The notes under the pieces are model-generated. The model saw nothing but the letters and a program-made list of their open reading frames with translations. It did no database searches and was not told where the DNA came from. From Burkholderiaceae bacterium (GTDB lineage: Bacteria > Pseudomonadota > Gammaproteobacteria > Burkholderiales > Burkholderiaceae), in NCBI GenBank assembly GCA_947371415.1, contig CANBPJ010000005.1, forward strand, positions 1 to 29,622: a stretch of DNA of 29,622 nt, in the 5' to 3' direction. Below are positions 16,354-24,337 of this stretch, piece after piece. The stretch's first letter is position 1, and every line of letters begins with the position of its first letter. A program made the translations under genes and the position numbers.

Positions 16354-16359
16354 TTTTGT

Positions 16360-16686
16360 ATGTGGATTAGTAACGCTTTTGCCCAGGCTCCAGCCGCGGG
16401 TGCAGATTCCGGTGGCTTGATGAGCTTCCTTCCCCTAGTGTTGATGTTTGCAGTGTTGTACTTCATCATGATTCGCCCACAAATGAAGCGTCAAAAAGAA
16501 ACAAAAGCAATGCTTGAGTCTTTGGCAGTTGGCGATGAAGTTGTGACTAGTGGCGGCATCATCGGCAAAGTGACTGCATTAAAAGATCAAGTTGTTACGG
16601 TGGAGATTTCTGCTGGCACTGAAGTGCAAATGCAAAAAGGCGCCATCACAACAGTATTGCCAAAAGGCTCACTGAAGTCTGCTTAA
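16360..16686 (+). CDS. yajC: Preprotein translocase subunit YajC
   Basis: YajC is a small single-pass inner-membrane protein that associates with SecDF and the SecYEG translocon. The 108 residues have an Ala/Gly-rich N-terminus ('NAFAQAPAAGADSGG'), one membrane helix around residues 20-38 ('LMSFLPLVLMFAVLYFIMI'), then the family motif 'RPQMKRQKETKAML' and a cytosolic 'VGDEVVTSGGIIGKVTALKD' beta domain. The start is fixed by GGAGG. It is the first gene of yajC-secD-secF, 25 bp before secD. Confidence 0.98.
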   Translation: MWISNAFAQAPAAGADSGGLMSFLPLVLMFAVLYFIMIRPQMKRQKETKAMLESLAVGDEVVTSGGIIGKVTALKDQVVTVEISAGTEVQMQKGAITTVLPKGSLKSA

Positions 16687-16711
16687 TACGCTTGCTGAAA
16701 AGTATCTCAAT

Positions 16712-18571
16712 ATGAATCGCTACCCTCTCTGGAAATACATAGTCATCCTATTTGCTTTATTAATTGGAGGGCTATATTCATTACCCAATTTCTACGGAGA
16801 GGCTCCAGCGGTTCAAGTCTCGTCCGCCAAACCAACCATCAAGGTTGATTTGGCGACACAGTCTCGAGTCGAAAAGATTCTGACTGAAGACAACATTAGT
16901 AACACTGGCATCTTCTTTGAATCTACAGGCAATGTAGGTTCAATCAAAATTCGCTTCAACAATACCGATATTCAACTGCGTGCTCGCGATCTATTGCAAC
17001 AAAAGCTGAACATCGATCAAAACGAGCCTAATTTCACAGTAGCACTAAATCTGCTCTCCAATACACCGAGCTGGTTAAATGCACTGAATGCATTACCGAT
17101 GCCGCTCGGCCTTGACTTGCGTGGCGGCGTGTACTTCCTGCTGCAAGTCGATATGAAGGGTGCCGTTCAAAAGAAGATAACTTCTTTAGCAACGGATATT
17201 CGCAGTCAGTTACGCGACAAATCCATACGTCAACAAGGTATTGAGCGCGGGCAAGATAACATTACACTCACTTTCGGCAGTACCGAAGATGCTGAAAAAG
17301 CACGTTCAGTATTAATGACCAGTCAGCCTGAACTGATTTGGCAAGTGAAGCCTACCGGCCTATCTCCAAAACTGGTTGGTGAATTCAAACCCACTGCCTT
17401 GAAGGAAATTCAAGACAACGCAGTAAAACAAAACATCATCACACTCAATAAGCGTGTGAATGAATTAGCCGTTAAAGAGCCAGTGATTCAACAACAAGGT
17501 GCAGAGCGCATTGTTGTTCAGTTGCCAGGCGTTCAAGACACTGCTCGCGCTAAGGACATTATTGGTCGTACTGCCACCCTGGAATCCAGACTAGCTGACC
17601 CAATCGTTTCCACGATTGCAGTTGGCGAGATCCCTCCTCCAGGAATGGATGTTTTCCGCTTTGGTGAAAACCGCCAAGGCGTATTCAAAAAATCAGTTAT
17701 TTTTAGTGGCGATCGTATTACTGATGCGAGCGCTGGCTTTGATCAAAATCAACGCCCTGCAGTGAACATCTCCTTAGATGCCGCCGGCGGACGCGTGATG
17801 CAAGAAGTGACCCGTGAAAATATTGGCAAGCCAATGGGCATGATCTTGTTTGAAAAAGGTAAAGGCGAAGTACTCACCATTGCCACCATTCAAGGTGAGT
17901 TCGGCTCCAAGTTCCAGATCACCGGCCAACCAACGACCGAGAGTGCCAATGACTTAGCCCTCTTGTTACGTGCAGGCTCATTAGCAGCCCCAATGGAAAT
18001 CATTGAAGAGCGCACGATTGGGCCAAGCCTTGGCGCAGAAAATATTGAGAAGGGCTTTAAATCCCTGATCATTGGTTTTGCAGCAATCTCTGTCTTCATG
18101 ATTGCTTACTACTTATTATTCGGTACCTTCTCAGTAATAGCTCTTGCGGTGAACTTGCTGCTCTTGATTTCTGTTCTATCCATGTTGCAAGCTACCTTAA
18201 CTTTGCCGGGTATTGCTGCGATGGCACTGGCACTGGGTATGGCGATTGACTCCAACGTGTTAATTAACGAACGTATTCGTGAAGAGCTGCGCAACGGCGC
18301 CGCTCCACAAACCGCAATCGCTGTTGGCTTTGATAAAGCCTGGGCCACTATTTTGGATTCCAACGTCACCACCTTAATTGCCGGTCTCGCCTTACTCGCG
18401 TTTGGCTCCGGCCCCATCAAAGGTTTTGCGGTAGTCCATTGCCTGGGTATTCTGACTTCAATGTTCTCAGCCGTTTTCTTCTCACGTGGCCTTGTCAATC
18501 TCTGGTACGGCAGAGGCAAGAAAGTTCAAAAACTCGCTATTGGCCAAGTTTGGCGTCCACAAGGGAAATAA
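16712..18571 (+). CDS. secD: Protein translocase subunit SecD
   Basis: SecD uses the proton gradient, with SecF, to pull exported proteins through SecYEG at the periplasmic side. The 619 residues (615 in E. coli) have TM1 ('YIVILFALLIGGLYSLPNFY'), the periplasmic P1 region opening with 'PLGLDLRGGVYFLLQVDM', and an RND-type bundle of five helices near the C-terminus containing 'TLPGIAAMALALGMAIDSNVLINERI' and 'NVTTLIAGLALLAFGSGPIKGFAV'. The acidic 'AIDSNV' in TM4 is part of the conserved proton-relay region. It overlaps nothing and is followed after 3 bp by secF, whose Shine-Dalgarno AAGGGA lies in the secD end. Confidence 0.98.
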   Translation: MNRYPLWKYIVILFALLIGGLYSLPNFYGEAPAVQVSSAKPTIKVDLATQSRVEKILTEDNISNTGIFFESTGNVGSIKIRFNNTDIQLRARDLLQQKLNIDQNEPNFTVALNLLSNTPSWLNALNALPMPLGLDLRGGVYFLLQVDMKGAVQKKITSLATDIRSQLRDKSIRQQGIERGQDNITLTFGSTEDAEKARSVLMTSQPELIWQVKPTGLSPKLVGEFKPTALKEIQDNAVKQNIITLNKRVNELAVKEPVIQQQGAERIVVQLPGVQDTARAKDIIGRTATLESRLADPIVSTIAVGEIPPPGMDVFRFGENRQGVFKKSVIFSGDRITDASAGFDQNQRPAVNISLDAAGGRVMQEVTRENIGKPMGMILFEKGKGEVLTIATIQGEFGSKFQITGQPTTESANDLALLLRAGSLAAPMEIIEERTIGPSLGAENIEKGFKSLIIGFAAISVFMIAYYLLFGTFSVIALAVNLLLLISVLSMLQATLTLPGIAAMALALGMAIDSNVLINERIREELRNGAAPQTAIAVGFDKAWATILDSNVTTLIAGLALLAFGSGPIKGFAVVHCLGILTSMFSAVFFSRGLVNLWYGRGKKVQKLAIGQVWRPQGK

Positions 18572-18574
18572 GTC

Positions 18575-19549
18575 ATGGAATTTTTCCGAATCAAAAAAGA
18601 TATCCCCTTTATGCGCCACGCATTGGCGCTCAATGCGGTTTCCTTGATCACCTTCTTGGCTGCTGTTTTCTTCCTCTGGCATAACGGCCTTCACCTGTCG
18701 ATTGAATTCACTGGCGGCACGGTGATGGAAGTCACTTATCCACAAACTGCCCCTTTAGACTCCATCAGAGCGAATGTAGAGAAGTTGGGCTACGCCGATA
18801 CTCAGATTCAGAACTTTGGTAGCTCAAGGGATGTGATGATTCGCCTGCCACTACAAAAAGATACTGACGGAAAAATGATTTCTTCCGCAGATCAGAGTGC
18901 GGCAGTCATGAAAGCGCTTGAGCCAGCTAGTTCAGGCGTTAAATTGCAGCGCGTTGAGTTTGTTGGTCCGCAAGTTGGTCGTGAACTGGCGATGGATGGA
19001 TTGATGGCCTTGCTATTTGTCATCATCGGTATCGTGGTTTACCTTTCCTTCCGCTTTGAGTGGAAATTTGCACTCGCCGGCATCATTGCAAACCTCCATG
19101 ACATCGTGATCATTTTGGGTTTCTTTGCCTTCTTCCAGTGGGAATTCTCCCTCTCCGTATTAGCAGCAGTACTTGCGGTGCTAGGCTACTCAGTCAATGA
19201 ATCAGTGGTAATTTTTGACCGTATTCGCGAAAACTTCCGAAAATACCGCAAGATGAATACTCGCGAGATTATTGATAACGCGATTACCAGCACTATTAGC
19301 CGTACCGTCATCACCCACGGAAGTACAGAGATGATGGTGTTGGCCATGTTAGTTTTTGGTGGTCCTACCCTCTTCTACTTTGCTCTCGCACTAACTATCG
19401 GTATTTTGTTTGGTATTTACTCTTCCGTATTCGTAGCGGCAGCTTTAGCTATGTGGCTTGGCGTGACGCGTGAAGATCTAGTGAAGGGTGAACGTAAGCC
19501 GGATGATGTTACCCGCAATGATGACCCCAACTTTGGAGCACAGGTCTAA
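18575..19549 (+). CDS. secF: Protein translocase subunit SecF
   Basis: SecF is the six-helix partner of SecD. The 324 residues (323 in E. coli) begin 'MEFFRIKKDIPFMRHA', then TM1, 'LSIEFTGGTVMEV' and 'VEFVGPQVGRELAMDGL' before the C-terminal membrane bundle with 'VLAVLGYSVNESVVIFDRIRENFRKYR' and 'TSTISRTVITHGSTEMMVLAML'. It starts 3 bp after the secD stop, with AAGGGA at good distance. It ends 15 bp before the stop of convergent waaA, with no recognisable intrinsic terminator between them. Confidence 0.98.
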   Translation: MEFFRIKKDIPFMRHALALNAVSLITFLAAVFFLWHNGLHLSIEFTGGTVMEVTYPQTAPLDSIRANVEKLGYADTQIQNFGSSRDVMIRLPLQKDTDGKMISSADQSAAVMKALEPASSGVKLQRVEFVGPQVGRELAMDGLMALLFVIIGIVVYLSFRFEWKFALAGIIANLHDIVIILGFFAFFQWEFSLSVLAAVLAVLGYSVNESVVIFDRIRENFRKYRKMNTREIIDNAITSTISRTVITHGSTEMMVLAMLVFGGPTLFYFALALTIGILFGIYSSVFVAAALAMWLGVTREDLVKGERKPDDVTRNDDPNFGAQV

Positions 19550-19564
19550 GTTTTGACTGAGTAG

Positions 19565-20935
19565 TTAATTCTGATGCTCGAGGGCGGCCAATATTTTCTT
19601 GGTCGCACCTTGATGCTCAATCGAGTAGGCCATTGCAGCACTCGACATCTTTGCCAGTTCGGCAGTGTTCAATAGCAACTCTTTTAAAGCTTCAATGAGG
19701 GCAATTGGTTCGCTCAAGATGAGCTCGCCCGTAATGCGCTTTGCTGCGCCAATATTGATCGCATCTAAAGCCGCCTGCTGAAAGTTATAAGTGTGCTCAC
19801 CTAATAAAACGGGGCAGCCAGTAGCGCAAGCTTCGATCAGATTCTGACCCCCAAAGGGCAGCAAGCTACCACCCATCACTACCAAGTCAGCAGCACTGTA
19901 ATACATCGGCATTTCACCCATTGAATCACCCAAGATGACATCTAGGCCTGCAGTACCCTTCGGCACCCCATCCCACTCAGTACGTCGCCGAAATTTCAAA
20001 CCCGCCTCATGAATTTGATTGGCCACATCAGAAAAACGCTCCGGATGACGCGGTACGATGCAAAGCAAAGGCTTGATCTCGAACGCACTGCTCAGCAGTA
20101 AATCCTTCCAAGCCCTCAGGATGATCGCCTCCTCGCCATCCCGAGTGCTGGCAGCACACACCATGAGGCGTTGACCCCCATGGAGCTCTTGTTGCCAGGC
20201 TTTGCCTTGCTGAACTAAGCTGGGATCCAATGGCACATCAAACTTGAGATTACCAACGATCTCTACTTTCTTGACGCCCAGACTGTGATAGCGTTCGGCA
20301 TCGAATTGCGTTTGAGCCAAGATGCCGGCGAAGGCCTGAAATAAAGACCTCCCTGCTTTACCAAACTGGTTCACACGACGAGCACTTCGCTCGGATAAGC
20401 GGGCGTTGATCAAAAACAATGGCAGGCCAATTTCAGCGCAATAAAACACCACGGTTGGCCAAGCTTCGGTTTCCATGAATAAGCCAAGCTTTGGCTTAAA
20501 TATTCGAATGAAATGCGCAACAGACCAACACAGGTCATAAGGTAAATAGGCTTGGTGCAATTGACCAGAAGCAATTGCCTGAGCAAATAAAGCAGCGCCA
20601 GTGCGACGACCATTGAGCGTCATATGAGTTAATAAAATGGTTTCACCGCGCGCAAGATAAGCCTCAATCAAAGATTGGGCGGCTCTGGTCTCACCAACGG
20701 ATACCGCATGAATCCATACAGATCCCTGCGTAATTGACTTTCTATTACTAAAGCCCAGGCGCTCAGAAAAGTGGTGCAAATACTCAGCCGAATGTCGTGT
20801 GCGCCAAGCGAGACGAATAAAGGCCAAAGGCAAAAGCAGATGCCAAAGTAATTGATAAACAGCAAACCAGAACTTGGGGCGAGTACCGTATTGAGAATCT
20901 TGCGGTAAGCGCCCAAGGCTTGGAGTCAAGCTCAC
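19565..20935 (-). CDS. waaA: 3-deoxy-D-manno-octulosonic acid (Kdo) transferase
   Basis: WaaA (KdtA) adds Kdo to lipid A precursor at the cytosolic face of the inner membrane. The 456 residues (425 in E. coli) contain an N-terminal anchor ('FAVYQLLWHLLLPLAFIRLAW'), the catalytic-glutamate region 'IHAVSVGETRAAQSL', 'YLPYDL', 'METEAWPTVVF', 'NARLSERSAR', 'VPRHPERF', 'GDSMGEMPMYYSAADLVVMGGSLLPFGGQNLIEA' and 'LLGEHTYNF'. The start is a GTG overlapping the purB stop as GTGA; it adds about 25 residues before the anchor relative to E. coli, so a later start cannot be excluded. Both genes are likely translated from one message. The number of Kdo units added cannot be told from sequence. Confidence 0.96.
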   Translation of the reverse strand: MSLTPSLGRLPQDSQYGTRPKFWFAVYQLLWHLLLPLAFIRLAWRTRHSAEYLHHFSERLGFSNRKSITQGSVWIHAVSVGETRAAQSLIEAYLARGETILLTHMTLNGRRTGAALFAQAIASGQLHQAYLPYDLCWSVAHFIRIFKPKLGLFMETEAWPTVVFYCAEIGLPLFLINARLSERSARRVNQFGKAGRSLFQAFAGILAQTQFDAERYHSLGVKKVEIVGNLKFDVPLDPSLVQQGKAWQQELHGGQRLMVCAASTRDGEEAIILRAWKDLLLSSAFEIKPLLCIVPRHPERFSDVANQIHEAGLKFRRRTEWDGVPKGTAGLDVILGDSMGEMPMYYSAADLVVMGGSLLPFGGQNLIEACATGCPVLLGEHTYNFQQAALDAINIGAAKRITGELILSEPIALIEALKELLLNTAELAKMSSAAMAYSIEHQGATKKILAALEHQN

Positions 20936-22311
20936 TTTTTCAGACGTTCGGTCAATTCGACCGCCTTACCTAAATAAGAGGATGGCGTCATCTCGAGCAA
21001 CAAGGTTTTGGCGTCGTCCGGAATCTTCAAACCACGAATAAATGTTTGTAGATCGGCTTGGTTAATCCCTTTGCCACGAGTCAGCTCTTTGAGTTGCTCA
21101 TAGGGATTCTCAATGCCGTAGCGACGCATTACAGTTTGCACTGGCTCTGCCAATACTTCCCAGCAGTTATCCAAATCAGCGGCAATCGCAGCATGGTTCA
21201 CTTCCAACTTACCAAGGCCACGCAAGGCGCTGTCATACGCTAATACGCTGTGACCAAATGCTGGACCTAGGTTGCGCAAGACCGTGGAGTCAGTCAAGTC
21301 ACGCTGCCAGCGGGAGATCGGCAACTTCTCAGCCAAGTGACGCAACAAGGCATTTGCAACACCCAAGTTACCCTCGGAGTTTTCAAAGTCAATTGGGTTG
21401 ACTTTGTGTGGCATCGTAGAAGAGCCAATTTCACCAGCCTTGGTGCGCTGCTTAAAGTAGCCAATAGAAATATAGGCCCAGAAATCGCGGTCCATATCCA
21501 ACAAGATGGTGTTGGCACGAGCGATCGCATCAAACAATTCAGCCATGCCATCGTGTGGCTCAATCTGGATGGTGTACGGATTAAAGGTTAAGCCCAAGCG
21601 CTTCTCAACGACATCCTTAGAAAAGTTTTCCCAATCAAAATTTGGGTAGGCAGATAAGTGCGCGTTGTAATTACCAACAGCACCATTCATTTTTCCCAGG
21701 AGTGGAACTGCTGCGATAGTCGCAATTGCACGCTCTAAGCGTTTGGCAATATTGGCCAACTCTTTACCCAAGGTACTTGGAGAGGCGGGCTGACCATGGG
21801 TGCGCGATAACAAGGGCACCTTAGCATTCTCAATCGCCAAGTCAGTTAATACCGACAGTACTTTTCTGAGTTGTGGAAGCAACACTTCATCGCGAGCGCC
21901 ACGCAACATCAAGCCATGAGAGGTATTGTTGATATCTTCAGAGGTACAAGCAAAGTGAATAAATTCACTCGCTTTTACCAAGTCTGGGCGACCAGCCACT
22001 TTTTCTTTTAAGAAATACTCCACCGCTTTCACATCATGGTTGGTAACGGCCTCGATATCCTTAATGCGCTGCGCGTCTACATCAGAGAAATTCTCTGGCA
22101 AAGACAGTAGAAAGGCTTCATCTGTTGCACTGATTTTTGGTACATCTGGCAAGCCAGCAGAAGCCAAGGCCAAGAGCCAATGAATTTCTACAAAGACCCG
22201 CTGACGCATAAAGGCAGCTTCGGATAACCAAGGCCTTAAGGCATCAAGTTTTCCGGCATAGCGGCCGTCTAAAGGGGAAAGTGCATTGAGGGTAGAAATC
22301 GGCTGACTCAC
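20932..22311 (-). CDS. purB: Adenylosuccinate lyase
   Basis: PurB performs two purine steps, cleaving SAICAR to AICAR and adenylosuccinate to AMP, releasing fumarate. The 459 residues (456 in E. coli) show 'LSPLDGRYAGK', 'FIHFACTSEDINNTSHGLML', 'SRTHGQPASPSTLGKE' with the catalytic His at 172, and the fumarase/lyase signature 'GSSTMPHKVNPIDFENSEGN' with its mobile-loop serines near 297-298. The start is GTG at 22311 with no in-frame ATG nearby upstream. A consensus TTGACA lies on the minus strand at 22335-22340, but its -10 position would fall on the start codon. The gene is followed by overlapping waaA. Confidence 0.98.
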   Translation of the reverse strand: MSQPISTLNALSPLDGRYAGKLDALRPWLSEAAFMRQRVFVEIHWLLALASAGLPDVPKISATDEAFLLSLPENFSDVDAQRIKDIEAVTNHDVKAVEYFLKEKVAGRPDLVKASEFIHFACTSEDINNTSHGLMLRGARDEVLLPQLRKVLSVLTDLAIENAKVPLLSRTHGQPASPSTLGKELANIAKRLERAIATIAAVPLLGKMNGAVGNYNAHLSAYPNFDWENFSKDVVEKRLGLTFNPYTIQIEPHDGMAELFDAIARANTILLDMDRDFWAYISIGYFKQRTKAGEIGSSTMPHKVNPIDFENSEGNLGVANALLRHLAEKLPISRWQRDLTDSTVLRNLGPAFGHSVLAYDSALRGLGKLEVNHAAIAADLDNCWEVLAEPVQTVMRRYGIENPYEQLKELTRGKGINQADLQTFIRGLKIPDDAKTLLLEMTPSSYLGKAVELTERLKK

Positions 22312-22327
22312 GAATATTGCCTTTACA

Positions 22328-22357
22328 TTGAATATGTCAATAAAGACTGATTTTAAT
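22328..22357 (+). promoter_or_regulatory. Candidate promoter of the glutathione transferase gene
   Basis: TTGAAT (22328-22333) and TTTAAT (22352-22357) are 18 bp apart in the 95-bp gap between purB and this gene. It would start transcription near 22364, giving a leader of roughly 25-43 nt. A second -10-like box, TATACT at 22394-22399, lies 7 nt before the ATG at 22407 and is a competing possibility. Confidence 0.35.
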
Positions 22358-22406
22358 CGTTCTTGGGTTCAAGCCATTCAAGGCTGGCATGGCTATACTT
22401 ACCCCC

Positions 22407-23021
22407 ATGAAACTTATTGGATCCCTTACTAGCCCCTACGTACGCAAGGTACGCATTGTTTTCTTGGAAAAAAAGGTTGATATCGACCTAGAACTCGAGA
22501 ATGTCTGGGCTACAGACACAAAAATCGCCCTCAATAATCCCTTGGGCAAGGTTCCCTGCCTCCTTTTGGATGATGGCGAGGCTCTCTACGACTCCCGCGT
22601 AATTGCGGAATATGCCGATACCCTTAGCCCAGTTGGCAAGCTGATCCCAGTAGGTAGCCGCGAAAGAGCCACTGTTAAAACTTGGGAAGCACTGGCTGAT
22701 GGCATTGAAGATGCTAGCATTTTGGCTCGCCTAGAAACAACTCTGCGCCCCATAGAGCAACAAAGCCCTGCCTGGCTTGAGCGTCAAACTGGCAAAATTA
22801 ATGCGGGTTTAAGCCAAATGTCTGAAAAATTAGGCGGAAACGCCTGGTGCCATAGCAATCAAATGACCTTGGCTGATATAGCCGTAGGTTGTGCCTTGGG
22901 CTTCCTGTTGCTACGTTTTCCTCACATTGCCTGGCAAGCGCAGTTTCCTAACTTAGATGCCTTGTACCAAAAATTGATGCAAAGACCTTCTTTTGCAGAA
23001 ACCGCACCACCAGCAGCCTAA
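22407..23021 (+). CDS. yibF: YibF-like glutathione S-transferase
   Basis: This is a 204-residue soluble glutathione-transferase-fold protein: an N-terminal thioredoxin-like domain with 'GSLTSPYVRKVRIVFLEKK' and the G-site stretch 'NPLGKVPCLLLDDGEALYDSRVIAEYAD', then an all-helical domain ending 'SFAETAPPAA'. Similarity to E. coli YibF runs from the first residue ('MKLVGSYTSPFVRKL' there), which favours ATG 22407. The ATG at 22389 would add six residues and has AAGG 5 nt upstream, so it remains possible. The substrate is unknown. It is divergent from purB and convergent with mnmA, with 26 bp between stops. Confidence 0.88.
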   Translation: MKLIGSLTSPYVRKVRIVFLEKKVDIDLELENVWATDTKIALNNPLGKVPCLLLDDGEALYDSRVIAEYADTLSPVGKLIPVGSRERATVKTWEALADGIEDASILARLETTLRPIEQQSPAWLERQTGKINAGLSQMSEKLGGNAWCHSNQMTLADIAVGCALGFLLLRFPHIAWQAQFPNLDALYQKLMQRPSFAETAPPAA

Positions 23022-23046
23022 ATCCAAGGGTTGATATCGACGAATA

Positions 23047-23075
23047 CTTAGGCGGAAATAATTCCACCGCCTAAG
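23047..23075. other. Hairpin spanning the mnmA stop codon
   Basis: CTTAGGCGG (23047-23055) pairs perfectly with CCGCCTAAG (23067-23075) across an 11-nt loop. The stem contains the mnmA stop and the codons for its last residues. There is no T run on either strand, so it is not a standard terminator, but it is the only strong structure between the convergent GST and mnmA genes. Confidence 0.5.
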
Positions 23076-24163
23076 CAAATATCGCCATCGTATAAAACGG
23101 CAGATTGGCCTGGAGTCACTGCCCACTGGGCATCTGGAAAGCCTAAATTAAAACTCAGGGGCCCCTCAGTGCCAGCAACAAGTGAGCAAGCAGAGTCAGT
23201 TTGGCGATAGCGAGTTTTGGCGGAATACTGTCCTGGCGTGGGAGCGGCGCCATCAACCCAACTAGCATCGATTGCAGACAGCTGATTAGCCAATAACCAA
23301 GGGTGCTCATGGCCTTGAGCAACATACAGCGTGTTATTGGCCACATCCTTGCGGGCTACATACCAGGCATCACCATTGCCATCCTGGCTGCCGCCTAGGC
23401 CTATGCCCTTGCGCTGTCCCAGGGTGAAGAAAGCAAGCCCCATATGGTCCCCCACCGTTTTACCTTCAGGCGTCTTAATCGGGCCCGGGGTACGTGGCAA
23501 GTAGCGATTTAAGAACTCGCGGAAGGGGCGCTCCCCAATAAAACAAATCCCGGTAGAGTCTTTTTTACGGGCATTGTGCAGACCAATTTGCTCAGCAATC
23601 TTACGAACCTCAGTTTTTGGAATCTCCCCAAGGGGGAAAAGGACATTAGTTAGTTGGCTTTGAGTCAGACGATGCAAGAAATAGCTTTGATCTTTGCTGG
23701 CATCCAGGGCTTTTAACAACTGCACACGCCCGCCCTGATGACGAACCCGGGCATAGTGCCCAGTAGCGATCGCATCCGCCCCCAAGCTCATCGCGTGGTC
23801 CAAAAAGGCCTTGAACTTAATTTCTGCATTGCATAAAACATCGGGGTTTGGGGTTCTTCCCGCAGCATATTCCCTTAAAAACTCTGCAAAAACACGCTCA
23901 CGGTACTCCGCGGCGAAGTTGACCGCCTCAACGTCAATGCCAATTAAATCAGCCACCGACACGACATCCAGCCAATCCTGCCGCGAGGAGCAGTATTCGT
24001 CGTTATCGTCATCTTCCCAGTTTTTCATGAACAGGCCAATGACCTCATAACCCTGCTGCTTTAGCATCCAGGCTGCCACAGACGAATCCACCCCTCCAGA
24101 CATTCCAACGACAACTTTGGATGGATTGGAGACTGGTATTGCGGAAGAATTGAGGTGGATCAT
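23048..24163 (-). CDS. mnmA: tRNA-specific 2-thiouridylase MnmA
   Basis: MnmA adenylates and thiolates U34 of tRNA-Lys, -Glu and -Gln, using sulfur relayed from IscS via Tus proteins in E. coli. The 371 residues have the PP-loop 'VVVGMSGGVDSSVAAWML', 'GLFMKNWEDDD', the catalytic cysteines C111 ('PNPDVLCNAEIKFKAF') and C207 ('DSTGICFIGERPFREFL'), 'ATGHYAR', 'ALDASKDQSYFL', 'LGQRKGIGLGG', 'KTRYRQTD' and the terminal 'CLGGGII'. The start is ATG at 24163; a TTG one codon upstream is also possible. It is divergent from pntAA across a 174-bp spacer, the longest in the window. Confidence 0.98.
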   Translation of the reverse strand: MIHLNSSAIPVSNPSKVVVGMSGGVDSSVAAWMLKQQGYEVIGLFMKNWEDDDNDEYCSSRQDWLDVVSVADLIGIDVEAVNFAAEYRERVFAEFLREYAAGRTPNPDVLCNAEIKFKAFLDHAMSLGADAIATGHYARVRHQGGRVQLLKALDASKDQSYFLHRLTQSQLTNVLFPLGEIPKTEVRKIAEQIGLHNARKKDSTGICFIGERPFREFLNRYLPRTPGPIKTPEGKTVGDHMGLAFFTLGQRKGIGLGGSQDGNGDAWYVARKDVANNTLYVAQGHEHPWLLANQLSAIDASWVDGAAPTPGQYSAKTRYRQTDSACSLVAGTEGPLSFNLGFPDAQWAVTPGQSAVLYDGDICLGGGIISA

Positions 24164-24212
24164 CAAAAAATGCGAAAATTAGATATAAGCTAAAGACCCC
24201 ATTGTAGAAGTC

Positions 24213-24241
24213 TTGCTCCTGATTTACGAGATTTGGAGCAA
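24213..24241. repeat. Inverted repeat in the mnmA-pntAA spacer
   Basis: TTGCTCC (24213-24219) and GGAGCAA (24235-24241) are perfect inverted repeats separated by 15 bp. The 22-bp centre-to-centre spacing, about two helical turns, would suit a dimeric regulator on one DNA face. A hairpin in a pnt leader is the other possibility. Confidence 0.3.
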
Positions 24242-24304
24242 AACCCACTAAATGGCGCTAAGGGTAAATAGATAGGTGCAGATTTGCCTAACTAACTAAA
24301 ATAG

Positions 24305-24318
24305 ATTTTTCGAAAAAT
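24305..24318. repeat. 14-bp perfect palindrome upstream of pntAA
   Basis: ATTTTTCGAAAAAT is a perfect palindrome that ends 19 nt before the pntAA start and just ahead of its Shine-Dalgarno (GGAG, 24327-24330). It could be an operator or simply an AT-rich dyad. Confidence 0.3.
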
Positions 24319-24337
24319 TAGCATTTGGAGACATGCC

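Noticed and set aside
16347..16370. Seven-codon reading frame overlapping the yajC start, possibly a leader peptide
   Set aside because: Its ATG overlaps the GGAGG used by yajC and has no Shine-Dalgarno of its own; chance is the simpler explanation.
22312..22340. Consensus TTGACA on the minus strand ahead of purB
   Set aside because: At 16-18 bp spacing the -10 position falls on or beside the GTG start codon and has no good match, so it is not a supported purB promoter.
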